Assembly: GCA_020284085.1 (NCBI GenBank) | Contig: JACEVL010000019.1 | Location: 3,405,162 to 3,469,161 of the forward strand | Reading direction: 5' to 3' | From: Aporrectodea caliginosa | Taxonomy: Eukaryota > Annelida > Clitellata > Crassiclitellata > Lumbricidae | DNA length: 64,000 nucleotides | In this document: piece after piece, positions 32,667 to 43,990 of the stretch | Layout of the letters: every line of letters starts with the position of its first letter | Position numbering within the stretch: position 1 is the first letter of the stretch | Notes under the pieces: generated by a model | What the model saw: the letters and a program-made list of their open reading frames with translations, nothing else | What the model was told of the DNA's origin: nothing | Database searches by the model: none | Made by a program: the position numbers and the translations under genes

Positions 32667-32674
32667 CGTTAAAC

Positions 32675-33047
32675 CAGGGTTGTCAAACAGCCGGCCCACG
32701 GGCAATATCTGACCCGCCGACGATGATTTTATGGACCGTGGATCTTTGCCTTAAAACTACAGAATTTTAGCATAAAATTCCAAATCTGTCACTTTAAGGC
32801 TGAATGAATTTGATAGTGACGGATAATGGAGATCAAAGTTATGATTTTAATGTCTAATTTGACTGTTTGTATCCTAAAGGAAACTCGCAATTTATTATTT
32901 ACCTTTTGCAAATATATTCAGGGGACGGGCTCACCGAGCCCTCCCCGATCCCTGCCCCGATTTTGCTAAGGTGCCTTCAACATTCTGGTCAGCCGCTTGC
33001 CGGAAAATATTGCCGATTGCACGTCACTAAAAAGTCTGACACCCATG
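32675..33047. mobile_element. Non-autonomous hAT element
   Basis: The left end is CAGGGTTGTCAAACAGCC; the right end, reversed, is CATGGGTGTCAGAC (11 of 14 match). It is flanked on both sides by the 8-bp duplication CGTTAAAC (32667-32674 and 33048-33055), diagnostic for hAT. Length 373 bp; no transposase. Excision in silico restores GTCGTTAAACACTGTATA, the normal array sequence. Confidence 0.88.
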
Positions 33048-33055
33048 CGTTAAAC

Positions 33056-33237
33056 ACTGTATATTATTATTGTAAGCGCCATTAAAAGTATGAGTTGTCC
33101 GCTAGACAGAATAATAAAAAATGCAGATGAAACTCCGCCTCTGCATACGCCTTTCGGGTGGAGCCAGTCCTAAGCCAGGTTGCATGAGGAGGGTGACACT
33201 AGACGCTAATCATCTACTGTTATAACAGTGCCGTTAA
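33056..33237 (+). repeat. Module-array block between two transposons
   Basis: Continuation of the interrupted unit, with box A stems CTCTGC (33139-33144) and GTGGAG (33158-33163), a compensatory variant, ending GTGCCGTTAA where the piggyBac lies. Confidence 0.65.
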
Positions 33238-34244
33238 CCCTCATCCGAACAAGTCTGGCCAGACCCCCGTGCCAATATTTGTTGCATAACTTTTTTAAAT
33301 ATAATATTTTCTGAAATCGGTTCTATGACTTTGTTGCTATATTTTTGAGCAACAATGAGCACTTCTAAACGACCAAAAAGACCGATTGCTTAGGAGACTC
33401 TGAAGATAATACCTGCTGAGTCTGTCAAACGTAAGACTAACAGACGGCCAGTTTGCTTCTTCAATGTCGTTGCCATTTCGGCACTCAGTGTAATGATCAT
33501 CTGGATATTGAACAACTCAGAATGGGAGATGAATTAGCGCTTCAAACGGCGCTCTTGAACCAGCTTGCCAGATCTCTCACAGTGCCGTGGATCACTCACT
33601 ACCAGAGCAAACAAGCCACAGTCAGAAGCAGTGCAGCGTGAAATCTTGGCTGCCAGATTTCAGATTGTTACTCAGCAAAAGCAGGAAGATGAGAGTACAA
33701 AACGACGATGCTACCTGTGTGGCATGAAGGACAGATAACACAGTACAGATGTCGCGCATGCTACAAACCAGTGTGTCTGTCTCACTGTCCGCTGCGCTGT
33801 ACACATTGATCGAAGCAAACAAGAGCAAGACTAACTGGCTTACAATTACAGTATATTCATTGTTTTGTGAGAGATATTTGCTAGAAAACAGTCATGTAGC
33901 ATTTGAAAATAACACCCACCAATCAGTACTAATTTTACTAGACTAAATTAATGGTTTCTTTATTTATTTTTTATTTTATAGATAGATTGTCATTGAGTCG
34001 ATCAAATTTTATGACAGACTGTGACAAAATACTATAACTGAACATTTAGTTTCAAATTCATTATAGAAATGATTTATATTGCTTGGAGAGACTGATACAT
34101 TGTTATTTTCTGTTATTCTAATAACATGTTGCAAAACTGGCATATAAAATACACTGTTACCTATGAAGAACCCAAATTAAAAAGGGTCTGACTAGACCCC
34201 CCGTTGTTCAAATTAAGTTGCATTTTTCCTTGATCGCATGAGGG
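33238..34244 (+). mobile_element. Decayed piggyBac element
   Basis: It follows TTAA (33234-33237) with CCCTCATCCGA and ends with TCGCATGAGGG, an inverted match. A second subterminal inverted pair, GTCTGGCCAGACCCCC and GGGTCTGACTAGACCCCCC, lies inside. The right target copy reads TACA, presumably mutated TTAA. Near 33695-33795 it encodes, across one frameshift and one stop, a cysteine-rich tail KRRCYLCGMKDR, then YRCRACYKPVCLSHC, as at the C-terminus of piggyBac transposases. The catalytic domain is deleted (1,007 bp remain), so it is inactive. Confidence 0.82.
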
Positions 34245-34249
34245 TACAT

Positions 34250-34660
34250 CAACTAACCAACCGGTTCGATCTGTGTGAATCGCACCATCTTAACCAATGT
34301 GTAAGGTAAAGTCGACGTCAAAGGCCTTTCTTACCACAAGATGTCGTTAGTCCATCAATTTAGGCAAAGCGCTCTATTTAGACACCTGTAAAACGTAATT
34401 CACGAATACAATATAAGTTTGAGACACGCATCATTTAAATTAGATGTAAGAAATTGGTAATCAATAGAAAGTACAAAAACTCCGCCACTTAACTGCGCGA
34501 CTGTTCCCACCTTCATACAGGCTTCGATGAAGGAGGAGGGCGACGCTAATGATCTTTGTTATCACACAGTGTCGTTAAACTGAAACTATTACTGCATGCT
34601 AGTATACATTTTAACGTTCATTCGACGATCGTGTGAAGCAGGCAGCGATTTACTATAATA
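34250..34660 (+). repeat. Module-array block
   Basis: Resumes aactaaccaaccgg after the piggyBac, with a hairpin box (34313-34345), GACACC 34381 with 25 nt to TATAAG (34412), and box A (34480-34578). Confidence 0.65.
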
Positions 34661-34674
34661 TTATTATACATTTT

Positions 34675-34729
34675 AATAATGATAATAATATCTTTTCTCT
34701 AATTAAGCGCCTGACAAACGCACTGTACA
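34675..34729 (-). mobile_element. SINE S1, 3' part (left of nested LINE)
   Basis: AAGCGCCTGACAAACGCACT and a short taataat stretch: the 3' end and tail of the SINE in minus orientation. The remainder resumes at 36116 after a LINE insertion. Confidence 0.85.
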
Positions 34730-36115
34730 ATGTCTCGTTCGTCTCTAAGGTCATTGAGAAGATAGTCGCCCTCCAGCTTACATCGTACCTTGAGACGAAC
34801 AACCTGCTACCAGCGATCCAGTCTGGCTTCCGGAAAGGTCATTACTTCTTCGTCTCCTTTCCGATGTCTACGGTGCGATCGATCGCTCGCAACTGACACT
34901 CTTAGCTCTCTTTGATGTCAGTGCAGCGTTTGACACTGTGGACCATAATATCTTGCTAGAACGGTTGCATTTATCCTTCGGCCTCTCTGGTACACTGCTC
35001 CTCTGGCTAAGATCTTTTCTTAGTGAGCGCTCCTTTCGTGTGGTCCACGGATCCTCTAGGTCCCGATGGGCCCCCGCCCCCTATGGTCTCCCTCAGGGCT
35101 CCGTTTTGGGTCGCCTTCTGTTCATAATTTATACCTCTGATCTCGCCTATTTAATCGCCTCACACGCTATGCTGGCCCAGCTGTATGCAGATGACGTTCA
35201 GGCATACCAACACTGCCTCGCCTCTGACGCCTTTGTAACTGTCCGCGCTATGAGCTTGGCCATGGAGGCCTTTGGGGGCCTGGATGTCGTCCAACCGCCT
35301 CCGCCTCAACTCCTCAAAAACTCAATTCATTTGGATTGGCACCCGCCAGCAGCTGGCTAAGCTAGATATGGCTGCCCTTGCTACCGCCTTTCCTCATTTT
35401 GTCTTCTCCTCTGTGGTCCGTGACCTTGGCGTTACTCTGGATCAGGAGCTCACCTTTGCTCCTCACCTTCACTCTCTCAGCCGTGCTTGTTACTATCAAC
35501 TGCGCCAACTACGCACTATCGCTCGCTCGCTAAGTCCTACCGCTACTGCTACCCTTGTCCATTCTTTTGTCACTATCAGACTTGACTTCTGCTGCTCTCT
35601 CTATGCTGGCCTCCCGGCTGCCCGACTGAGCTGTCTGGTTCGCGTCTTACGCTCTGCAGCCCGCCTTATTGGCCGCATACCCAAATTCGACCACATCTCC
35701 AGCTATATGCGCGACATTTTTCACTGGCTCCCGCTTAGACAGCGCATCGAAAATAGGGTAGCTGCCTTAGTTTGGCGCTGCCTGCTGGGTCTCGCTCCCG
35801 CATACCTTATCGAGATTTGTAGCCCCACCCTTAGTGTTCGAAGCTCGCGCTCCCTCCGTTCAGCTGAACAGGGTCTTCTTTCTGTCCCTTTTGCTCGTAC
35901 CTCCACCAGGCAGAGCCGTGCTTTCTCTGTGATTGGCCCCTCGACCTGGAATGGCCTCCCTCTGACACTCCGCTCCCTTCCTAGAACCCCTTCTCAGTCA
36001 TTCCTCTCTCAACTAAAAATGATCCTATTTGGCCGCGCTTGGGTTGGGAGCGCCTCTGAGTAGTTCCCTTGAAGAGGCGCTATACAAGTTCTTGTAATGA
36101 ATGAATGAATGAATG
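34730..36115 (+). mobile_element. CR1/L2-like LINE with RT domain, 5'-truncated, nested in a SINE
   Basis: Plus-strand reverse transcriptase in three frame segments. 34730-34850: SKVIEKIVALQLTSYLETNN and SGFRKGH. From about 34852: LFDVSAAFDTVDH (motif A), YGLPQGSVLGRLLF (motif B) and LYADDVQAY (motif C with the catalytic YADD, about 35186). From about 35270: SSNRLRLNSSKTQFIWIGT to FSVIGPSTWNGLPLTLRSLP, ending at a stop at 36061. Two frameshifts make it non-functional. The 3' end is GGGAGCGCCTCTGAGTAG...GAGGCGCTATACAAG with a (TGAA)n tail (36096-36115). Both flanks are halves of one SINE. Confidence 0.92.
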
Positions 36116-36292
36116 AATTTACATGTTATGCAATTGAAACAATCTTAACAACTAACAGAACAGACAGCGTGCAATACACGGCGCTAATAGCAGCCTACAA
36201 AGCATATCCCGCCCTACGGGGCTCGAACTCGGTACCTCTCGCTCTCTACGCCAGTGTGTTATCCAATGCGCTATCGCCCCCCCGCCCAAAGA
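36116..36292 (-). mobile_element. SINE S1, 5' part with tRNA-like head (right of nested LINE)
   Basis: On the minus strand the head carries GATAGCGCATTGGATAACAC (box A-like) and GAGTTCGAGCCCC (box B-like), then AGGCTGCTATTAGCGCCGTG, continuing to CATAACATGTAAATT at the LINE junction. With 34675-34729 it makes a complete SINE. Confidence 0.88.
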
Positions 36293-36293
36293 C

Positions 36294-37520
36294 ACTTTAA
36301 CTCCGCCATTGCGCTTCCGTGCCTTAGTGCAAGGCAGTGGCAGTCTCAAGCCTGGATGAAAAGGAAGGGTGTCGCAAAACTGAAACAGCTATTGCCGCAA
36401 CTACAGTTAACTCCGCCACTGCTATTACTTTGGCAGTGCCAGTCCCAAGCCTAGAGAAAGTGGGAGGTTTACGCTATCTTATTTCTTATGACACAGTGTT
36501 TCTTTAAACAGCAACTAACCAACCAATCGATTGTTTTGTGTGAATCGCAGCTTCTTAGGCCAATGTGTAAGGTAGGGTCGACGTCAACGGCCTTTGTTAC
36601 CATAAAATGTCGTTAAACTCTGCATCCATCCGTTAAAGTAGAGAGCTCACTTTAGAAACCTTTATATCGTAATTCACCAATACAATAAAAGCATGAGAAG
36701 CTAAACCAGTTCAGTTTAACTCCGCCACTGTTCGCTTTCTGACAGTGCCAGTCCTAAGCCTGGATAAAGGAGGAGGGCGACGCTAATGGTCTTTGTTACC
36801 ACACAGCTAGTTGTTAAAAAGGAAACACAACAACAGTTTCACTCGGAGTTCTCTTTCAACGTACATGATTCGGTGTTTAAGATCGCTTCAATTGACTGTA
36901 ACATTATTTTGATAATCAACAGAAAGTTTACAATATTATTTCCATTTGAACGGTGAGAACTGTTGAAACTGATTTCTGTCGACGTCATCATTCTGCCTTT
37001 TTTGCCATAAGATGTCGTTCTACTCTGGATCCTCCTACGCGGTACTATAGACCTCTCCCTCTGCAGTGTTTAGCTAATATATAAGACGTCAACGTCATTG
37101 GCAGCCGTATAAGATGTCTCTAAAAACTGGATACTAGGCCTATAGTTGTGAACGCCATAAAGAGATGAGATGTCATTAAACTGAATAATGAAAAATGCAA
37201 GTGTAAGTTAAACTGAAATAACTGTAGGCTACACAGATACAGTTTTCCGTTAAGCACGACGAAAAATACGATTAATGTTTATACAGTATAAGAACATATT
37301 TATATACCTCATTTTAGATTTTCGATGGAGTGCCAGTAAAACGGCCTTTTGGCGGCATGAAAGAATTGCGACATTAAATCAGCTGATAATATACGTCAGG
37401 CTGAATTATTTGAAACAGTGCGTTTTATCTAAAGTGTCATTTGGACACCTCTAAACCCTTCACCTATCAGAAATATATTTGACGCCATCAGGTTGCGGTT
37501 AGATCAATTTTGGAGAGTTG
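36294..37520 (+). repeat. Module-array superunit
   Basis: Two box-A copies (36300-36370; 36405-36510), hairpin box (36580-36615), a third box A (36720-36815, stem CACTGT/ACAGTG), GAGA hairpin (36949-36964), two hairpin boxes (36980-37030; 37088-37120) and the tail with GACACC at 37444. Confidence 0.72.
36949..36964 (+). ncRNA. GAGA-tetraloop hairpin
   Basis: AACGGT-GAGA-ACTGTT followed by GAAACTGATTTCTGTCGACG. Confidence 0.45.
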
Positions 37521-37664
37521 CTACGACAGGCGAGTTTCTTAAGACAAGTAGGCTTAATCAAACAGCCGATATACCAATTTAAGAGTATGCTACATTGAAT
37601 TATTTTAAAGCTTATAGTTTAATACAATTCTGTTTATTATAATTTTATAGATAATTATTAAAAG

Positions 37665-37935
37665 TCACTATATAAAGGAACGCAAGGCGGCCCATGCGTT
37701 TTAAAATACAGCGGGTCGCCATTCACGTGTCACGTGATATCAGAACGTGGCTACTTTCAAAACTAAAAATGGCGGCCGTAAGGAACAGTTTCTATTATGT
37801 TGGTGAAAGTGTTTTTAGCGTTAATGACTAATTACAGTATTCTAATAAACTGCGTGATACGAGTAATTTTATAAGACTAATAAAATTACTCGTGATGCCG
37901 AGACATTATTTAGAAACCGTGAAAAAGCATGCGCC
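37665..37935 (+). repeat. ATGGCGGCC repeat, copy 2
   Basis: CACTATATAAAGG (37667), gtcgccattcacgtgtcacgtga (about 37713-37735) and ATGGCGGCCGTAAGG at 37768, then a stretch matching 30889-31010. The ATG frame is MAAVRNSFYYVGESVFSVND then stop. An unrelated block interrupts it at about 37938-38540. Confidence 0.45.
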
Positions 37936-37939
37936 AATG

Positions 37940-38100
37940 AGTTAGTGGCAGATTCCACCATTGAGCTGAAGTCGAAATTTCTAATGATTGAGTGTAAATT
38001 CCACCATTGAGCTGAAGTAAAAATTTCCAATGAGTGAGTGTAGATTCCACCATTGAGCTGAAGTGGAAATTTCCCACGTATGAGTGGCAGATTCCAGATT
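37940..38100. repeat. 46-bp tandem repeat
   Basis: attccaccattgagctgaag starts at 37952, 37998 and 38044 (period 46), then a degenerate unit at 38091. Further on, GGTGGAA and TTCCACC alternate to 38290, so the block can fold back. Confidence 0.85.
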
Positions 38101-38540
38101 TAAAATAAGGTGGACAGTACCCATGAGCAAGTGGAAGATACCACCTGACAGATAGGTGGAGAGTTCCCAGTTATGCTGGAATATTCCACCTAAATTCAAA
38201 GGTGGCACTGGACCACCTTTGTATAATGGTGGAAATATTTCCACCCTAGGGTGTTGTTTGGGGACCACCAACTTCAGCGGACATTTCCACAAATTCTTTT
38301 AACGGTGTATGTTCAATAACATAATTAAATACGCTAAAATGCAGTTTTACCGCAATGTCAATAGCTGCAGCATGTATTGACCGATGTGGTGTTGTTTGTC
38401 GACTTCACATATAGCAGTTGTGCACCTTTAGGTATTGTAATAGGCTACAGCTCTTGCTCTTGCTCTAGTAACTTGCTGTTCTTTGATTAAAATTCTAGCT
38501 AATTGCACCCATCTCTTATGTCAAGACGTTAGCATCTGTC
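38100..38540. other. Rest of the block inside the ATGGCGGCC repeat
   Basis: Rich in short inverted ggtgg/ccacc motifs up to 38290, then featureless. Together with the 46-bp repeats it is probably a transposon of about 600 bp; possible short duplication GCATGC/GTATGC at its ends. Confidence 0.35.
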
Positions 38541-38672
38541 AAAATGTATGCCCTGAAGAAGGCTGCACGTTCCATGAATGAATTCCTCACTGCGATTAAG
38601 TTTCATGCGTGGCGGAAAAAAGTATAACAGGCATGGAGAAGGGTTAGAGTGTTAGGGGTTAGGCTCTGATTA

Positions 38673-38800
38673 TGTAATGTAATGTAACAAAACATTTATA
38701 AAGCGCCACTTCAGAGTCTCTCGCTTCAGAAGCGCTAAACACGTGACCATCAAACAGCTGAAAAAGTGCGTTTTTAAGAGTCTATAGAAAACTAAATGTT
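38673..38800 (-). mobile_element. LINE 3' end fragment
   Basis: Nearly the same as 28995-29112: (TTACA)n tail, ACAAAACATTTATAAAGCGCC and ...AAGCGCT...AACACGTGACCATCAAACAG. Truncated after about 125 bp. Confidence 0.8.
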
Positions 38801-38859
38801 AAATATAATATATAACTTTGGTTCAAAACCATTTGAATGTGCCTACTAAGATCACAACA

Positions 38860-39280
38860 TTATTACTAGCATCCATTTTTAAACGACGTTATAGCTGTAA
38901 ACAACGATTCAACGAAAACATTATGTCGTTCATAATTATAACGTCTTCTTTGAGCTAGGCGAAGGTGTCTAAGTCACAACATTATTTCTAGTTCCCGGCG
39001 TTTAACGACATCTTATGGCTGCATGCAAGGGCCATTAATGTCGACATCTCTTTTTTCGAGGCGTGAAACTGAAACAACCAGGGTTCTGGCATTGGTTAAG
39101 TTGCCTAGCTATAAATCGAGTACAGAAGCGTTTTCATGGATGAGATTTCCCGCCAATGATTAGACGGCGTACAACTTATGCAAATCGACTCACACATTTT
39201 AGCAATGCCCGCCGAATAAAACATACTCCCACCAGCAAGTGATGAAACGCCGCGGGGTTACAGATAATTTGTTTTGCAGC
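38860..39280 (-). repeat. Module-array block, minus orientation
   Basis: Minus GACACC near 38968, AACGACATCTTATGG box (39003-39017) and a degenerate box A (39045-39100), parallel to 17250-17570. Confidence 0.55.
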
Positions 39281-39289
39281 CTTTTATTC

Positions 39290-39345
39290 ATATCCTTCAT
39301 ATCGAACATTTATACAGCGCCTAATCAAGAAAACTACTTTTCAAA
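39290..39345 (-). mobile_element. LINE 3' end stub
   Basis: TAGGCGCTGTATAAATGTTC on the minus strand, the shared LINE terminal motif, cut to about 50 bp. Confidence 0.5.
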
Positions 39346-39435
39346 AATGAGCAATAAATCCTCAAGATAACACACGAGATCTTACTCTAAAGCCGAGTGT
39401 TCACAACTAGAACACATTTTTAAACGCCAAATTGT

Positions 39436-39790
39436 AACACTAATAGAACGCGTCCGGGCGTTTCTAATGTTAACGCTGGCATTAAGTTTTTGAACACTAG
39501 TGTTATGATTATTGAACACCTATGCGCGTCACTAATAGAACGCGTCCGGCGTTTCTAATGTTAACGCTGGCATTAAGTTTTTGAACACTAGTGTTATGAT
39601 TATTGAACACCTATGCGCGTCACTAATAGAACGCGTCCGGCGTTTCTAATGTTAACGCTAGCATTAAATTTATGAACACTAGTGTTACGATTTTTAAACG
39701 CTTGATGGGTGTTCTACTCGTTAACGCATGACGTGTGCAAATGCTTTAACGCGTAAATGTAACACTAATAGAACGCGTCCGGGCGTTCAA
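39436..39790. repeat. 91-bp tandem repeat with GAACACTAGTGTT palindromes
   Basis: taatagaacgcgtccgg starts at 39441, 39533, 39624 and 39765 (first three 91-92 bp apart). Each unit holds aacgctggcattaa and gaacactagtgtta. Left subterminal array of the 4.2-kb block. Confidence 0.88.
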
Positions 39791-39899
39791 ACCCTGCTCT
39801 AAACGCTAGTGCTCATGAAAGGAACACAACAATGTTCTCTTCATGAACACTAGTGTTCCCAACCTATGAACACTTGCCATAACCACACATCTTCAGAGT

Positions 39900-42800
39900 T
39901 GAGAGAATACACGTATATATACATAATATACAATACAATATAACGAAAGCAATTGCATGTATAGGCCTAATATATTCAAAAATTAAGACAAAATATTAGC
40001 ACAGCTATTATATGAAAGTCAGAATTGAGATATAAAATAATCATACTTCAATGCAATTGCACAGCAAGGGTTCGTCCATAAAGGACGCCCCCAAAAATAC
40101 CTCCTTTGGACCCTCCATCACCCTTTGTCCGCTTTTGGCCTTACTCTCCCACTTTGCAGACGTCTGCACTCCAAAGCCAGGTAACAATTATAATGCACTA
40201 ACATGCAGAAGACACCCTTACAAAACTTCTTGTTCTATATCTTAATTTATAAGCACATGCATAATTGAATTGTCTGAATATATACATGCTATTTGAAACT
40301 TGAAAGTAAAGCAAGTTTCCATACGTCAATTACAGCACTCAAAGCTGTAAAAACTGAATCAATGTCTCCCATCTTATAAATGAAGTTAGTGCTTAAAGCA
40401 GGTTGAACTAAAAGCCTTGTACATGTACATGCAGACCCATCTTAAGCCATAAGACTTCCTCCCTTGTCCGCATTTGCATGACCCTCCCTCCCTCTGTCCG
40501 GATATAATATATATGTGAATGACCCACAACCAAGTCTCATGGATATTTAAATTTAAATCCAAATGCTAATCAAAAATATAAAAGCACACATGTATGCAAT
40601 TCCAACAGAACATAGAACTACAAATATCCTGCAACTGAAAATCCTGCAAATAATGATTAACTTGAAATTAATTACAATGCCATTGACATTGATGATAAAC
40701 TTTATTCCTAGAGTCCTCTTTGCCCGTAATCACTGACAGAGTTCTGTTAACTCTTTTCATCTATTATTTTATTTGTCTGGTTTATGCTTCGACATGTAAC
40801 TGGGTGCGGTGTGCCACCCAGATTTGTCTCTTTTTCAAATAAACGAATATATATAATTGTTAACATTCAAATTTCACATTCAACTTTAGCAACTGAAAAT
40901 CCTGCAAATAATGGTTCTGTAAGATTTTGTCAGTGTCACAGGATAAGACGTAGTTAATCTCGGGTAATGACTCCGGCAAACTTTAAATAACAGCACAGTT
41001 TTGTAATGAAAAATTTGAACTGCTTGCTGGTGTCCTTCACATAATTGTCAGAGTTTGGAGAACGCCCAAAAGATTAGCATAAAACCTAGAGTATTCTAGG
41101 TCGAAAATATAGTGTGAGACAAGCAGCAGCAGGGTGGCACTCAGAATATTGGTCTTTGGCACTTTAGTCACAGCTGTGTCACCCAGTGACACCCACAATG
41201 AAAATGCGGGTATGTCGTCGCTCACTGTCAGAGCAACGATATGCAGGGCTCACTCTCCGCTGTCTCCAAAGACTGTGCCACAGCATGCATTGTCTGCAAT
41301 GATCTGAAACAAAGTGCACAACATTCAGAATGACTAGTACTACAGTATGTGTAAAAATGTAATAGATGACGTTTGATTGAACATTATGCACATTGAAAGG
41401 CAGGCACGAAGACACAGAGAGAAGCAATTGTACGAATCATCATTGTCCTATAGCTTAGGTACACTGCATAGGTTGAAAATATCAAATATGGAAATATATT
41501 TGAGCAGCTGAAAATGTATCAGTTTTAGTTTATAAAATGGCTTGAACATTCAACTAATGAAACTGTTATAATATCCTTAAAAAGAACTTACATTCAACAG
41601 TAGGCCTAATTTGCAAACCATTATTATAAATTATTTGTTTTCACCATGGCACATTGAATTGCTCCTTGCATTTTGTGTAAATTTATAGCAATGAGAAATT
41701 GTAATAAAAATTAGACCACAGAAAACTTTCTGAATCAACGGTCACTGACCTTCAACACAACTATTACAGAGAAAGCTGGAAAATGCTGGCCTCTTTCCTT
41801 CTCACTTCCCTGGCTGAAATGTGTCTCGTGCTCTACAAGTGAACTACTGGTACACGAGTAACATTCGGCCAGCACCCTATACAAAAAGAGACCACACAAA
41901 TAATCATAATCGTAATAATCCCCAAACTTCTAATGGACCACTCGAAAGCCTGTTTTGAAATTGATGTGTTTTAAAGAGACTTTTGGGATCCAATCTATTA
42001 TCTATTCTAGCAGTTAACACTGTCTACTTAATAATGAACTCTAACATCAACTTTACGTTTTTTAATCTGTAAAGAAAAAAAATCACATTTAATTATAAAC
42101 TTTATAAATTCCCAAATGCTATCGGAAGCATGTTAAACAACATCAAATTCAGGCAGTGAAACACCACTACCGACTACTTCGCCCTTGTCACTTGAAGTTA
42201 TTGGATCTGACCCTTAATCAGCAAATTTGACAGCAGTATTTATGACCTGTTTGTGATGACGATGTACATGCACTTTTAAATTGTAATATTTCTGTGCTGC
42301 GTACCCGCATGCCACTCTGAAATTTGCTTCATGCTGAAATGATCTGGCGCAAGCCTCATGGAGTCTTTAAATCTGAGAAAAAATTGTTCCCAAAAATACA
42401 AGAATCGCACCGAAAGCAATTATTATCCATCCATGTTAAGTGCTAAATGGGTTATTATCCATGTTAGGTGCTAATGGGTTAATTGCCTTCCATAATAAAT
42501 TGATACCGAGGAATCAGAAGTTGCGATATTACAAGTACTATGCATAGGCTATAGCGTCTAAAGTAGCCTACTTTGCAAATTTGCTACTGAATATAATGAG
42601 GTCACGTTTGCACATTTCGTGTGGAAAAATACTCACGCTTGTGTAGTTTTACAACAATTTTAAGCACAAAATGAACCTTTCCAACAGATTTTTTCGAAAC
42701 ATAACCGCCATTCCGCCAAAAACGAAAGTGGGTCGCGTACGTAGACGTAATTTTAATATTCATGAACCATATGGTTGAGCCTCGATGGACGTATGGCTTT

Positions 42801-42970
42801 GCAAAATGAAAAAATATATCGTAAACAAAGCGAAACATAAGATTATTATAATATCTCGATTTCATAAAAATTTCTACTGCGATGCCCGACTGAATATTTA
42901 ACACAAACTTGGTGAACTATTCGACAAGATCACGAATTCGCGGACGAAGACGAGATTAATATTCATCATG
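39900..42970. other. Interior of the 4.2-kb block, no gene recognised
   Basis: AT-rich unique sequence. Short frames at plus 40051-40245 and minus 41037-41427 lack known motifs. At about 41895-41955 a family R1 3' end (minus; ttcgagtgg...agaagtttggggattattacg) is embedded. Confidence 0.5.
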
Positions 42971-42974
42971 TCGT

Positions 42975-43500
42975 GGTCAAAAATTGAACGCATGCGTTCA
43001 AATATAGCATACCAACGAGTCCTTAATTGAACACCGGTGTTCAAAAGTGCAGCTCCAACGTAGTCTACACTTTTATTCAACTTACTTCATGTACAAATGC
43101 TAAACGAATTTAAAGGTTATTCATGCCATTTATAATTGTTTTTATCGTATAGGCTTCAGTGTTAGGCCTACATGTCGATTTTGATTGTTAGCATATTATA
43201 TCGCGCCATTATCGTTGTTTGAAGTCTTCTGACTTGATTTCGATAATTTTTTTAATCATTTAGGCTACATAATAAATTCTGCATTTCTAAGCAGGCTTAT
43301 CATGGACAATTTTCCCCTTAGACCTATAGGCCTATACAGTTACAGCAATACAGCGTCTTTGACGTAGGCTACATGTCTGTTTTTCCGTAACATGAACGCA
43401 CGACGCGTCGTATTGAACACGCGTGTTCATATTTTTAAACGCCCGTGTTCATTTATAGAACGCGTGAGATGTGCTGCCGGACGCGTCCGGCGTTCTGAGG
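42975..43500. repeat. Right subterminal palindromes
   Basis: gaacgcatgcgttc (42987), gaacaccggtgttc (43029), gaacacgcgtgttc (43415), then cgcccgtgttcatttatagaacgcg and gccggacgcgtccggc (43477). Same motif class as the left side. Confidence 0.75.
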
Positions 43501-43945
43501 ATTTACAGTGTAGAGAGCGCGCGGATCGCGGTCCTTGACAGAGACCTTTCAATGGCGTTATACATCACAGGTTTTGTGAAGAACAGCTTCTCAATCCTAA
43601 GACAGCTGAGATCTGTCTCTCGATCTCTCACACAGGATATTAGGATCTTGCGCACAGTTTAATCCTGAGCGAAATCTTTGGAACTTTAAGTAGTTTCCAT
43701 TCTTTATCGACAACTTATGGCTGTCAAAGCCATTCACATAAATCTTGCCATTTTATACAATTTTTTGTAGTTCGCCGTTAACCAGATGAAGATTATTAGC
43801 ATCGCCCTCCTCATTTCGAGAGTTTAACTATATCTAATGGCAACAAAAGAAGAAGACGTCAACAGAAATTATTTTCAACAGTACACACCGTTTGTATTGC
43901 ACAATTCAGCCATTTAATTAACGATGACAAAATAATTTAGCGGTC

Positions 43946-43990
43946 TGCTTAGACACCTTAAAATCAATGTCCAGGAATGCTATATAAACG
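43946..43990 (+). promoter_or_regulatory. GACACC-23-TATA module (divergent locus)
   Basis: GACACC 43952-43957, 23 nt, TATATAAAC at 43981, then GACTGTAAAC. Upstream on the minus strand lies a hairpin set. Confidence 0.55.

Larger units (their letters stand above)
39352..43510. mobile_element. Probable 4.2-kb DNA transposon (CACTG-ended)
   Basis: This block has no array modules although both flanks do. Its right end is ...CTGAGGATTTACAGTG (reversed CACTGTAAATCCTCAG); the left end reads CAATAAATCCTCAAGATAAC, a plausible decayed match. CACTG...CAGTG termini are usual in EnSpm/CACTA elements. Both subterminal regions are rich in GAACAC-N4-GTGTTC and GAACGC-type palindromes, as expected of transposase-binding sites. 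No transposase is seen; three short ORFs (40051, 41037, 41179) have no recognised domain. No target duplication was found, so the boundary and class are tentative. Confidence 0.5.

Noticed and set aside
33453..33946. Short plus-strand frames as host genes
   Set aside because: They lie inside the decayed piggyBac; the cysteine-rich tail explains the coding-like signal.
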